DNA from: Methanobacterium sp. | GTDB lineage: Archaea; Methanobacteriota; Methanobacteria; Methanobacteriales; Methanobacteriaceae | Direction of reading: 5' to 3' | NCBI RefSeq assembly: GCF_038562635.1 | Contig: NZ_JBCFBO010000001.1 | Location: forward strand, 2,148,643 to 2,212,642 | DNA: 64,000 nucleotides | In this document: positions 53,643-61,647 of the stretch, one piece after another | Position numbering within the stretch: position 1 is the stretch's first letter | How the letters are laid out: the number at the start of each line of letters is the position of its first letter | Notes under the pieces: model-generated | Told to the model about the DNA's origin: nothing | The model's input: only the letters and a program-made list of their open reading frames with translations | The model's database searches: none | Program-made: the position numbers and the translations under genes

Positions 53643-54239
53643 TTGCAGCTTAATCAGATGGATGATATAACAGATTATTTGAAAGATTCTGAAATCATGG
53701 ATTACAATAGTTCCAGGATTCAGGAAAAGGCGCTAAAATTATCTTTAGATTCTAAAAATCAGCTTGAAACTATCAAAAATATTTATGAATTTGTACGGGA
53801 TGAAATACTCCATTCACTGGACATCAATGGCCAGAAAGTGACTTTTAAAGCGTCTGAAGTTCTGGATAATGGTCAGGGAATTTGTTTTGCAAAATCCAAC
53901 CTGCTTGCTGCAATGCTGAGATTTTTGAAAGTACCAACAGGTTTTTGCTATCAAAGACTTACTCATGAGGGAGGATACATACTCCATGGGCTTAATGCGG
54001 TATTTTTAGATGGTAAATGGTATAGACTGGATGCTAGAGGCAACAGGGAAGATGTGAATGCCCAGTTTTCAGTTGATGGGGAAAAGATTGCATTTCCAGT
54101 TTCGAAGGATGGTGAGGTAGATTATCCTGAAATATACAGCAAACCTCTTGAATCAGTTACAACTGTTTTTAATAGTGCTGAAACAGTCAGTGAACTTATG
54201 GAAAAGATTCCAGATAGGCTAATTGAGAACAGCATATAA
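53643..54239 (+). CDS. Transglutaminase-like protein
   Basis: This 198-residue protein begins at TTG (53643) with GGGGTC as its ribosome site; the first ATG is five codons later. It has the transglutaminase/protease fold: the catalytic Cys in GQGICFAKSNLLAAML, the His in YILHGLNAVFLDGKWY and the Asp in RLDARG. Family members cleave or crosslink peptides; many archaeal ones are of unknown use. It is a single gene. Confidence 0.88.
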   Translation: MQLNQMDDITDYLKDSEIMDYNSSRIQEKALKLSLDSKNQLETIKNIYEFVRDEILHSLDINGQKVTFKASEVLDNGQGICFAKSNLLAAMLRFLKVPTGFCYQRLTHEGGYILHGLNAVFLDGKWYRLDARGNREDVNAQFSVDGEKIAFPVSKDGEVDYPEIYSKPLESVTTVFNSAETVSELMEKIPDRLIENSI

Positions 54240-54320
54240 TATATGAAATTAATTAAGTTAACTAATTCATTAAAAAGAATAATGGAATTATTTTAATGTA
54301 CTAAAATAAGTTATAGTTTA

Positions 54321-54554
54321 TTATCTGCCGTGTTCATGCCTAATTTCTGACCATTCTTTATGTTTAAGCTGTGATCCTATCCTGATAAGTTCATCTTGAG
54401 ATTTATACTCTTCATCAGGAAGAGTTTCTAAAGCATGGATTACATCTGCGCCAGCGCCGTTAATTTTGGCATGTTTAATTAATTCTGGCTTTTTAGCTGG
54501 ATAGTGTACGCCACCTAAATAATTATAAACGGCTTCAGGGCTCATTCCGGCCAT
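54321..54554 (-). CDS. DUF2795 family protein
   Basis: This 77-residue protein has the family pattern SPEAVYNYLGGVHYPAKKPE (residues 5-24), LIKHAKINGAGADVIHALET, and LPDEEYKSQDELIRIGSQ. DUF2795 proteins are small, helical and of unknown function, common in archaea and actinobacteria. It has GGAGTGAT upstream. Confidence 0.88.
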   Translation of the reverse strand: MAGMSPEAVYNYLGGVHYPAKKPELIKHAKINGAGADVIHALETLPDEEYKSQDELIRIGSQLKHKEWSEIRHEHGR

Positions 54555-54650
54555 TATATCACTCCTTTAATCATTTTAATTAGATTGTTGGTTGGATGAA
54601 TATCCTACTTAAACAGCTCAGCCATATGCCGTAGTATTGTTCAATTCATT

Positions 54651-54974
54651 TTATATTCTCAGGAATTGGGATTGTCTAATTTTATAACTTATTGGAACTG
54701 CAGTCTTTTTACTAAAGTTCAATAATTGAAATTCAGGGGCATATAACAGCTTTTTTGTAGGTATTAAAAGCTGGGTCTTTTTGTCTTTTAATATCAATTC
54801 ATATTTGATCAATATTTCCTCAAGGTCACGAATTATGTCATCATTATATTCATGCAGGCGTTCCATTAATTTTGTTCTGAATATAAAAGTTGCAACACCT
54901 GAATATTTGTTATATCTCAATATTTCATACGTAGCCTTGAGTACAGATTCCCTTTTTGTCATTGGAGGTCTCAT
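54651..54974 (-). CDS. Hypothetical protein
   Basis: This 107-residue protein is rich in Lys, Leu and Ile, with no membrane segment. The middle (MERLHEYNDDIIRDLEEILI) is strongly helical. I recognise no family. A shorter start is MTKRESVLKATY, four codons in. It stands alone on the minus strand between a DUF2795 gene and a DUF429 gene. Confidence 0.55.
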   Translation of the reverse strand: MRPPMTKRESVLKATYEILRYNKYSGVATFIFRTKLMERLHEYNDDIIRDLEEILIKYELILKDKKTQLLIPTKKLLYAPEFQLLNFSKKTAVPISYKIRQSQFLRI

Positions 54975-55141
54975 GTACTTATTATGATCATCATGTGATA
55001 AATAATATTACTTTTAATGAAAAAAAGCATAAATAAAATAATCTGAAATAATCATTAAATGGATTAATAAATCTAAATTAGATTTGTTTTAACTTCAATA
55101 TTGTAAATACATTGAATGGTGTATTTTAATATTATATTAAA

Positions 55142-55747
55142 TTATAGAGGCGTTTTAAAATTTAAAATATCGTTTATATCACGGTTTTTTGGGAGGATTA
55201 TGGTGCCTTCATCCACGTCACCAAACTCCATAAATTCTCCTCCTGCGTAAAAGACGCCGGCTATAACAAGCAGTGCAGCGTCCAGTTCATGTTCACTGAT
55301 ATTTTCTGGTAATTCAAAATAGTTTGTTAAGTCTTCATATAAATTGGAAAAACCTAAAATTTTTTGAACAGTCCGTGGATGAGATTCTAAGACAATATAT
55401 TCATCTTTAAGTCTCTCTGCTATTTGAATGCCTCTTTCTGTAAGCATCCTCATTCCGCGGAAGGTAAGGGGTAATGTTCTTCCATATTTGCGCATTTCCA
55501 TTTCTGCTTCCCTAAAATGTCCTCCTTTTTTACTACAGCTGCAGTCTTTACTCAGGCAGCATCTGCCCTTTGGAAGTGATAGCGGAGCATCAATTACAAT
55601 TAAAGATGGTTTTTTCATATTTATATGGTTTAAAATATCTTTATTTTCAAAAAGAGTGCTAAAATAAAGATTATGTGCATCTAAAAAGCAGATTCCCGTT
55701 GGATTTTCTGGTTTTCCTGATAGGTCTATTCCAATGATTTTATCCAT
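55142..55747 (-). CDS. DUF429 family protein
   Basis: This 201-residue protein starts IIGIDLSGKPENPTGICFLD, has LIVIDAPLSLP (acidic), a Cys cluster (CCLSKDCSCSKKGGHFR), FRGMRMLTERGIQIAERL and a late ESHP and DALLVI. DUF429 proteins have an RNase-H-like fold with conserved acids and are thought to act as nucleases, though no substrate is proven. The acids in GID, DAP and DA fit that fold. Confidence 0.88.
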   Translation of the reverse strand: MDKIIGIDLSGKPENPTGICFLDAHNLYFSTLFENKDILNHINMKKPSLIVIDAPLSLPKGRCCLSKDCSCSKKGGHFREAEMEMRKYGRTLPLTFRGMRMLTERGIQIAERLKDEYIVLESHPRTVQKILGFSNLYEDLTNYFELPENISEHELDAALLVIAGVFYAGGEFMEFGDVDEGTIILPKNRDINDILNFKTPL

Positions 55748-55835
55748 ATTTATCAGTTTTCTAATTGAGTGTTATGCAGTGGCTAAAAGGTAGATTGAGA
55801 AAGATTTTTTAATTAAGATATAATCCGTATTAAAA

Positions 55836-56357
55836 TTAATATGTTTCACGGTGAATGAAGTCTTCAATATCTTCCCTGGGTGGAGGAATAGGTTTTTCAC
55901 CAGGATAACCTACAGTAATTATTGCTACTGGCCGCACACCATTTGGAATTCCTAATAAAGCTGAAACTGAATCTTCATCAAAGGACCCATTCCAGCAGGC
56001 CCCTAATCCAAGGTCATGAATCATAAGGAGCATATTTTGAGCTGCACACGCTGCATCCTGTATGCAGTAAAGTTCCTGTCCTCTTTCACCATATGCAGCG
56101 CTTGATTTTCGTTTATGGGCGCACATTACCAGCACAACAGGAGCTTCCGCAATGAACTCCCGTATGTAGCATGCAACTGCAAGTTGAGATTTTATTTCAG
56201 GGTCTTTTACCACTACAACTTCCCAGCTTTGTAGATTTCCGGCAGACGGGGCCCACATGCCTGCTTTAATTATTTCATGTATAAGATTGTCATCAATTTC
56301 TCTGTCTTTATACTTCCTTATACTTCTTCTATTCCGTATGGCTTCATATAAGTCCAT
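55836..56357 (-). CDS. Nitroreductase family protein
   Basis: The start at 56357 (MDLYEAIRNRRSIRKYKDRE) is preferred; five codons earlier there is another ATG with no ribosome site. The 173-residue FMN enzyme has the family landmarks RRSIRKY at the start, WAPSAGNLQSWE, QDAACAAQNMLLMIHDLGLG and CWNGSF, then VRPVAIITVGYPGE. These enzymes reduce nitro groups, quinones or flavins with NAD(P)H. It is a single gene. Confidence 0.92.
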   Translation of the reverse strand: MDLYEAIRNRRSIRKYKDREIDDNLIHEIIKAGMWAPSAGNLQSWEVVVVKDPEIKSQLAVACYIREFIAEAPVVLVMCAHKRKSSAAYGERGQELYCIQDAACAAQNMLLMIHDLGLGACWNGSFDEDSVSALLGIPNGVRPVAIITVGYPGEKPIPPPREDIEDFIHRETY

Positions 56358-56499
56358 ATTATCACAACACATCTCTTTTAGGAGATTAAGAGCATTTATC
56401 CTATGTTATACTTTGTTTTTTATATTTAATATAATTATGAGATAAATTCTTAAATTTTTAATCTTTTGAAACTTGATTATTCAGCGGTTAAATGGAATT

Positions 56500-57276
56500 T
56501 TATCTCCTGTAAATTTTTGTAGTGTAATATTTCTTAAAACCAATCTTTTTATAAACAGGATATCCCATTTCGCTTGCCTGTAAAACAGAAATAGAGTATC
56601 CTTTCTTTTTTGCAGTGTTGAGGAGATAACAAACCATAGCTTTGGCTATACCTTGTTTTCTAGCCTCTGGAACTGTTCCAATATAAAATAAACCTGCAGC
56701 TCCTTCACCATCAAAAAGTACGCATGTAGATACTGGTTTTCCATTTAAAAATCCTAGATAATAATGAGAATTAATGAGTTCAAGTCCAGCGTTAATGAAA
56801 TATTTTTTATAAGACTGAACTATCTCAGGGAATTCAAAGCTTTTTACCAGGATATCAGTCCATGTTCCGAGTTCATCTAAATTAAGGACTTCTTTTATTG
56901 CCATACCTTCTGGAAAATCAAAGCTTTCAGGAACATTTTCAAGATCAATTGCCATGGCACTCCAATCATATTTATATGTAAAACCATAATCTTTCAGGGT
57001 GTTTTGCAGGTTTACAGGGTATGATTGGGGAGTAATGTACCATGAAGCAGATATATTTAACTTTTTAATCCTTGAGATTATCTGCTCAATACTTGTAGAT
57101 AAATCAGATTCATTAAAATTTGCCATGAAAATACGGCTGAACCAGTTTTTTGTGAATATATATTTAATTTCAGGGGCATCACAGATCTCATCACCATTTA
57201 AACGCCCTAAATTAAGAAAAAACTTTGCAGTATTGTATTCAATCAAATTAGCTGTATCTTCCTCTGAAATCGCCAT
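56500..57276 (-). CDS. GNAT family N-acetyltransferase
   Basis: This is a 258-residue protein. The last 130 residues form a GNAT acyltransferase: the acetyl-CoA loop is EARKQGIAKAMVCYLLNTAKKKGY in two pieces around residues 210-233. The motif LFYIGTVPEARKQGIAKAM holds the R-x2-G-x-A binding loop. The N-terminal half is a less clear domain that probably holds the substrate. Substrate unknown. Confidence 0.87.
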   Translation of the reverse strand: MAISEEDTANLIEYNTAKFFLNLGRLNGDEICDAPEIKYIFTKNWFSRIFMANFNESDLSTSIEQIISRIKKLNISASWYITPQSYPVNLQNTLKDYGFTYKYDWSAMAIDLENVPESFDFPEGMAIKEVLNLDELGTWTDILVKSFEFPEIVQSYKKYFINAGLELINSHYYLGFLNGKPVSTCVLFDGEGAAGLFYIGTVPEARKQGIAKAMVCYLLNTAKKKGYSISVLQASEMGYPVYKKIGFKKYYTTKIYRR

Positions 57277-57318
57277 ATAATCACAAAAATAATTTTATCT
57301 TAAAATTTTTGAATTAGT

Positions 57319-58044
57319 TCATTTGATTAATGCATCTATTACAACGTGATAAACGCCGGGAGAATATTTTTTTATGATTCTCTTATTTAATATTTCCACA
57401 TCGCGCCCACCTGCAGCGTCAATTATTCTTTGAGGTGGCCTTTCAAACTTTAACTTATCGGGCACTGATTCGTGATAGTGAATAATGCCTCCAGGCTTCA
57501 CTATGTCCACTGCTTTATCAAGATATTCATTTGTATTTCCAATGTAGCCCATTAAAACTCTATCTGCGAAATTTTTAGGCTTAAATTCTCTGCAGTCACC
57601 TAATATTGGTTCTATTACATCTTCAACTTTGTTAAGCATGATATTTTCCTTTAAATAGCCGTATGACACGGGATTTATTTCTAGGGAATAAATTTTAGCA
57701 GGATTGGAATGCACAGCCATAGGTATTGAAAAATATCCGATTCCGGCGAACATGTCCACAATGGTTTCACCATCTTCAACCAGATTTGCCATTCTTTTCC
57801 GTTCTCCTGTGTTTCCCTTAGACCACATTATTCTGGCAACATCTAGCTTGAAAAAACAGTGATTTTCTCGATGAATGGTTTCTGTATTATCGCCGACGAG
57901 TATTTCAACTTCTGGCTCTCTTTTAGGGCCATTTATCCGCCCTAATTTAACTATACGTTTCACTTCAGGTAAATTTAGTAGTTCCTGTAAATTATCTGGT
58001 TCATTTTTTAAAACAAGAATATCTCCGATGACTTTGCCTTTCAT
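57319..58044 (-). CDS. taw2: TYW2/Taw2-type tRNA wybutosine enzyme
   Basis: This 241-residue protein has a short N-terminal domain and the Trm5/TYW2 core. The core shows the bridge CFFKLDVARIMWSKGNTGER, SAM motif I DMFAGIGYFSIPMAV, acidic YSLEINPVSYGY, and MGYIGNT in place of the NLPP motif of Trm5. MGY and the IHYHE segment point to the aminocarboxypropyl transferase TYW2 (Taw2) rather than the Trm5 methyltransferase. It would add the acp side chain to the tricyclic base at G37 of tRNA-Phe. Length fits archaeal Taw2. Confidence 0.85.
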   Translation of the reverse strand: MKGKVIGDILVLKNEPDNLQELLNLPEVKRIVKLGRINGPKREPEVEILVGDNTETIHRENHCFFKLDVARIMWSKGNTGERKRMANLVEDGETIVDMFAGIGYFSIPMAVHSNPAKIYSLEINPVSYGYLKENIMLNKVEDVIEPILGDCREFKPKNFADRVLMGYIGNTNEYLDKAVDIVKPGGIIHYHESVPDKLKFERPPQRIIDAAGGRDVEILNKRIIKKYSPGVYHVVIDALIK

Positions 58045-58365
58045 AAATATAATATTTATGCTAAAGATTTAAAATGTTATCGCAGTTTATAACTCAACTT
58101 CCAGAAAATGCAAAATTGATAATATGATGTTTAAAGATAGGGATAAGATATATGCATGTCAAATTAGCTTAAAAAGTTAATTAGAATTGGTATATTCTTT
58201 TATGTTTGATTACTAAGGTCAATTTTCAGGATTTTCCAAAAAAATAGTATTCGTATTTTCTAAATAGTTCCTAATTTGGTAGTGAGTGGAGATCAAGACA
58301 AAAAGAATAACTATTACAACAGACAAAATTTATTCATTATTCAACTAAGACAGGGGAGATTCAAA
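58045..58365. other. Non-coding gap before purP
   Basis: About 321 AT-rich bases between divergent genes. The frame upstream of purP is open to 58276, but GGGGAGA at 58353-58359 places the start at 58366. No other gene is seen. Confidence 0.3.
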
Positions 58366-59457
58366 ATGAGTTTAGTAGATAGACAGAAAATCCTTGATAT
58401 CTTAAATAAATATGATAAAAAAGACATAACTATTGCAACATTAGGAAGTCATACATCTTTACATATACTAAAAGGAGCAAAAGAAGAAGGTTTCAGGACA
58501 GCTGTAGTATGCGAGAAAGGACGTGAAGTTCCATACCAGCGTTTTGGAGTTGCTGATGAATTTATACTTGTTGATAAATTCAGTGATATAGTAAATGAAG
58601 ATGTACAACAAAAATTACGTGATTTAAATAGTATTATTGTACCGCATGGCTCTTTTATAGCTTATGCCGGGCTTGATCGCGTAGAAAGTGAATTTTATGT
58701 TCCAATGTTTGGAAACAGGTCCATCTTAAGGTGGGAAGCTGAAAGAGATCTTGAAAGAAAACTTCTTTTAGAATCAGACATAAGGATACCTAAAAAATTC
58801 GAAAGCAGTGCAGATATTGATAGAACTGTAATGGTCAAATTCCCAGGTGCAAGAGGTGGAAAAGGGTACTTCGTGGCGGCATCGCCTGAAGAATTCGATA
58901 AAAAAATTATCAACATGATCGACAGGGAATGGATTACAGAAGACGATATAGAAAAGGCACACATCGAAGAATATGTTTCTGGATGTAACTACTGTATTCA
59001 TTTCTTCTATTCTGCATTAAAAGACGAAGTTGAAGTTTTAGGTATGGACAGCAGATTTGAATCCAATATTGATGGAGTAACAAGAATTCCAGCTAAAGAT
59101 CAGCTTGAACTTGCACTGGACCCATCCTATGTTATAACAGGTAATCATCCTGTGGTTATAAGGGAATCATTACTTCCACAGGTATTTGACATCGGTGACA
59201 ACCTTGTTGAAGCTGCTAAAAAATTAGTAAAACCTGGAATGAATGGGCCGTTCTGTTTGCAGACATTATGTACTGACAATCTCGAAATTGTTGTATTTGA
59301 GATGAGTGCAAGGATAGATGGTGGAACAAACACATTCATGCATGCTTCTGCTTATAGCTACCTTTTATTCGGTGAATTCATGAGTATGGGGCGCAGAATA
59401 GCACGTGAAATTAAAAATGCAGCAGAAGGAGATAAGTTAGAAGTAGTCATCACATGA
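58366..59457 (+). CDS. purP: 5-formaminoimidazole-4-carboxamide ribonucleotide synthetase
   Basis: The ATG at 58366 has GGGGAGA upstream and gives 363 residues, the usual PurP length. The ATP-grasp protein starts MSLVDRQKILDILNKYDKKD. It has TLGSHTSLHILKGAKEEGF, VPHGSFIAYAG, MVKFPGARGGKGYF and the metal-binding ENSARIDGGTNT-like MSARIDGGTNTFM. It makes FAICAR from AICAR with formate and ATP, the archaeal route in purine synthesis. It is a single gene followed by a T-run terminator. Confidence 0.95.
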   Translation: MSLVDRQKILDILNKYDKKDITIATLGSHTSLHILKGAKEEGFRTAVVCEKGREVPYQRFGVADEFILVDKFSDIVNEDVQQKLRDLNSIIVPHGSFIAYAGLDRVESEFYVPMFGNRSILRWEAERDLERKLLLESDIRIPKKFESSADIDRTVMVKFPGARGGKGYFVAASPEEFDKKIINMIDREWITEDDIEKAHIEEYVSGCNYCIHFFYSALKDEVEVLGMDSRFESNIDGVTRIPAKDQLELALDPSYVITGNHPVVIRESLLPQVFDIGDNLVEAAKKLVKPGMNGPFCLQTLCTDNLEIVVFEMSARIDGGTNTFMHASAYSYLLFGEFMSMGRRIAREIKNAAEGDKLEVVIT

Positions 59458-59469
59458 TGATACCACTTC

Positions 59470-59479
59470 TTTTTTTTTT
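59470..59479 (+). terminator. T-rich terminator after purP
   Basis: Ten consecutive T residues begin 13 bases after the purP stop codon. Confidence 0.55.
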
Positions 59480-59491
59480 ATTTAACTTGAT

Positions 59492-60532
59492 TTATTGTAT
59501 ATGCAAACTTTTTTCAATAGGTAAAAAGCAAATATACCTCTGGATCTCGTTGTTACTATCATAATTGAAGTTCAGACTGTAAATGGTGTTATTTTTTATA
59601 AGAAGTAACTCTACTCCTGCAATATTGCTGGTACTGTTGTAATTAATTTCAGTGGCTGGAACTCCATCTACAGTTGTATTTGTCTCTGAAGTGATTGTGC
59701 AGTTAGCTTGTTGGATGGATGATTTCTCTGCATTTACATGATCTTGCAGAGATAATGTTGCAGGACCTTTACTTATAAGTAACGCATCTGATTGGGTTCC
59801 TGTATTATTTACTCCATTTAATGCTGTAATTACAGTAAGGTTATTTCCTGTACCGAAGGGATGTGTGTTTACAGGATTGTCCATTGTAACTAACTCTCCA
59901 AAATAACTGAATGAGATTCCATTCTGGTCATATGTCGTGTTGTTGCCGGCACCTGCAATTGCCATTGTCGTACCGAAGATACATCCAATTATTATAAAAA
60001 GAAGTACCATGGTAAACCTGATTTTCTTAATATAATTTGTTTGGGGATTTTTTATTAGCCTGGTTGTTATAACCTTACCTAAAATTCCACCTAAAGTTCC
60101 CATGATGAAGAAAAGGAATAAAATACTGAAATCACCTAAACCAAAAAGTGAGAGTACTAGAACAGGTAAAATGCCTATTATTCCTCCATTAAGCATGCTC
60201 TGCTGATAATTGCTGTTCCCAATCCAGCAAGCCAGAATGTTACCTATTATAAGGGGCACTATAACTGCAAATATGAATGCAGACCCAAATTCGGATAGAT
60301 TTAATGGATGATACAGGCCCAGTAAAACTACCAGCATTCCAATAAAAAACATTAATCCAGAATAAACAAGAGTTCCTGCAAAAATAGCCTGTAAACTAAA
60401 TTTATTTTCAGCTGTTCTTACATTTTGAATTTTTACATTTTTTTCGGGGGATTCTTTGAACATATATCCGCAAACTAAACATTTTATAGAATCATCATCA
60501 TATTCAATACCGCAGTTAGGGCATTTAACCAT
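59492..60532 (-). CDS. Zinc-ribbon membrane protein with PsbP-like domain
   Basis: The protein is 346 residues. Residues 1-25 form a zinc ribbon (CPNCGIEYDDDSIKCLVCGY). Five membrane segments follow at about 47-70, 85-103, 112-132, 134-155 and 170-192. The last 150 residues form an external domain (ISFSYFGELVTMDNPVNTHP, TLSLQDHVNAEKSSIQQANC) resembling the PsbP-like domain found in many methanogen surface proteins. The layout suggests a membrane protein with an outside sensor or binding part. Function unknown. Confidence 0.8.
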   Translation of the reverse strand: MVKCPNCGIEYDDDSIKCLVCGYMFKESPEKNVKIQNVRTAENKFSLQAIFAGTLVYSGLMFFIGMLVVLLGLYHPLNLSEFGSAFIFAVIVPLIIGNILACWIGNSNYQQSMLNGGIIGILPVLVLSLFGLGDFSILFLFFIMGTLGGILGKVITTRLIKNPQTNYIKKIRFTMVLLFIIIGCIFGTTMAIAGAGNNTTYDQNGISFSYFGELVTMDNPVNTHPFGTGNNLTVITALNGVNNTGTQSDALLISKGPATLSLQDHVNAEKSSIQQANCTITSETNTTVDGVPATEINYNSTSNIAGVELLLIKNNTIYSLNFNYDSNNEIQRYICFLPIEKSLHIQ

Positions 60533-60629
60533 TATAACTCGCCTCTAAATATATTTTTGAATTTATTAAAAGATCACAGTAATCTTTATAATTTTGATTT
60601 TTACATAGTCTGTAAACACTTTTATAAGT

Positions 60630-60793
60630 ATATGGTTGATTTTTAAAATAAGGGATATGTGATTTTTATATTAATAATTAGTGTAATTACGTTAATGCTG
60701 GGAGGTAATGCTGCGGGTTGTACTTTCAAGGTAAAGTTCATATGTTTTTGAGAAAAATTTAAAATGGCTCAAAATTTAATATATGGTTGATTT
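60630..60793 (+). promoter_or_regulatory. Duplicated ATATGGTTGATTT element
   Basis: The 13-base sequence ATATGGTTGATTT occurs at 60630-60642 and again at 60781-60793, directly before the TetR start at 60796. A related ATGGTTGAA lies within the TetR operator at 9261-9277. They could be TetR binding half-sites. Confidence 0.4.
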
Positions 60794-60795
60794 AT

Positions 60796-61344
60796 ATGAC
60801 TGATGAAACTAAACAGAAAATCTTAGATGTTGCATTAAAATTGTTTAGTAAAAATGGATATGCAGGTGCCACTACTAGAATTATAGCAGCTGAAGCCGGT
60901 TTTACTGAGATGACTTTATATACCAAATTTAAAACTAAACAGAATCTTTTTAATCAGGTTATGATTTACGGCATGGAAAAATTGAATAAAGATGCATCTT
61001 CACTTATTTTTATTGATAATGAATTTGAAGACCCCAAGGACTTTTTAGAGACTTGTGTTAAAAACCTGGATAAGTTTTTCTGGAATAATTTTGAATTCTT
61101 CAAGTTAGGTTTTAACCAGGATAGAAAAGTAACCGGGCCAATTTGGAAAGAAAGTACTGAATATTTCAGTAAATACATTGAAAAGTATATTCCCAACCAG
61201 AAAATAGATTATATGGCATTTTCACTTTCTATATTCTCATTTGTATACATGTCAAATTTGGGAAAGTACCAAGGCGGCCACAATCCCCTCCGTGATGAGC
61301 TTTTAGAAAAATTCATCTATAATCTTACGCTTTGCATCGAGTAG
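60796..61344 (+). CDS. TetR/AcrR family regulator
   Basis: The ATG at 60796 is preferred over the TTG at 60787. The 182-residue protein has the TetR helix-turn-helix (KILDVALKLFSKNGYAGATT, RIIAAEAGFTEMTLYTKFKT, KQNLF). The C-terminal domain is helical. No target gene lies directly next to it other than the adhesin-like gene 300 bases downstream. Regulation of itself through the repeats at 60630 and 60781 is plausible. Confidence 0.9.
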   Translation: MTDETKQKILDVALKLFSKNGYAGATTRIIAAEAGFTEMTLYTKFKTKQNLFNQVMIYGMEKLNKDASSLIFIDNEFEDPKDFLETCVKNLDKFFWNNFEFFKLGFNQDRKVTGPIWKESTEYFSKYIEKYIPNQKIDYMAFSLSIFSFVYMSNLGKYQGGHNPLRDELLEKFIYNLTLCIE

Positions 61345-61563
61345 CAAGGTGAAAAAATCTTTAAGTCTGTAAATAAAATTCTTTTTTTTAAATTCCACTT
61401 TTAAAAATGACTTTTTTTAAAATTATTAATATTTAATCTCTATTTTTTTTTAAATTCAGCTTTTAAAATGAATTTCTCTCAAATTAGTAATAATTGTTCT
61501 ATATTTTATATTATTATATTTAATAATCTTTATATATGAAATAACAACTAATTATCTACTAAT
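61345..61563. repeat. Degenerate tandem repeat of about 60 bases
   Basis: Within this gap, TTTAAATTC-CTTTTAAAA-TGA and the following AATATTTAATCTCTATTTT-like stretch (about 61388-61448) recur in diverged form (about 61449-61510). No gene is present. Confidence 0.35.
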
Positions 61564-61587
61564 TATAGCACTTTATAAATTGCTATA
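61564..61587 (+). promoter_or_regulatory. Dyad flanking the TATA box of the adhesin-like gene
   Basis: TATAGCA (61564-61570) and TGCTATA (61581-61587) enclose a ten-base spacer with a TATA box (TTTATAAA, 61572-61579). TATAGTTAAAAAA then occurs twice, near 61583 and 61606. This is about 60-75 bases before the start codon, a likely regulated promoter. Confidence 0.45.
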
Positions 61588-61647
61588 GTTAAAAAATTTA
61601 CAAATATAGTTAAAAAAGCGAATTTCGGTTAAAAATTGTAAAAGGGG

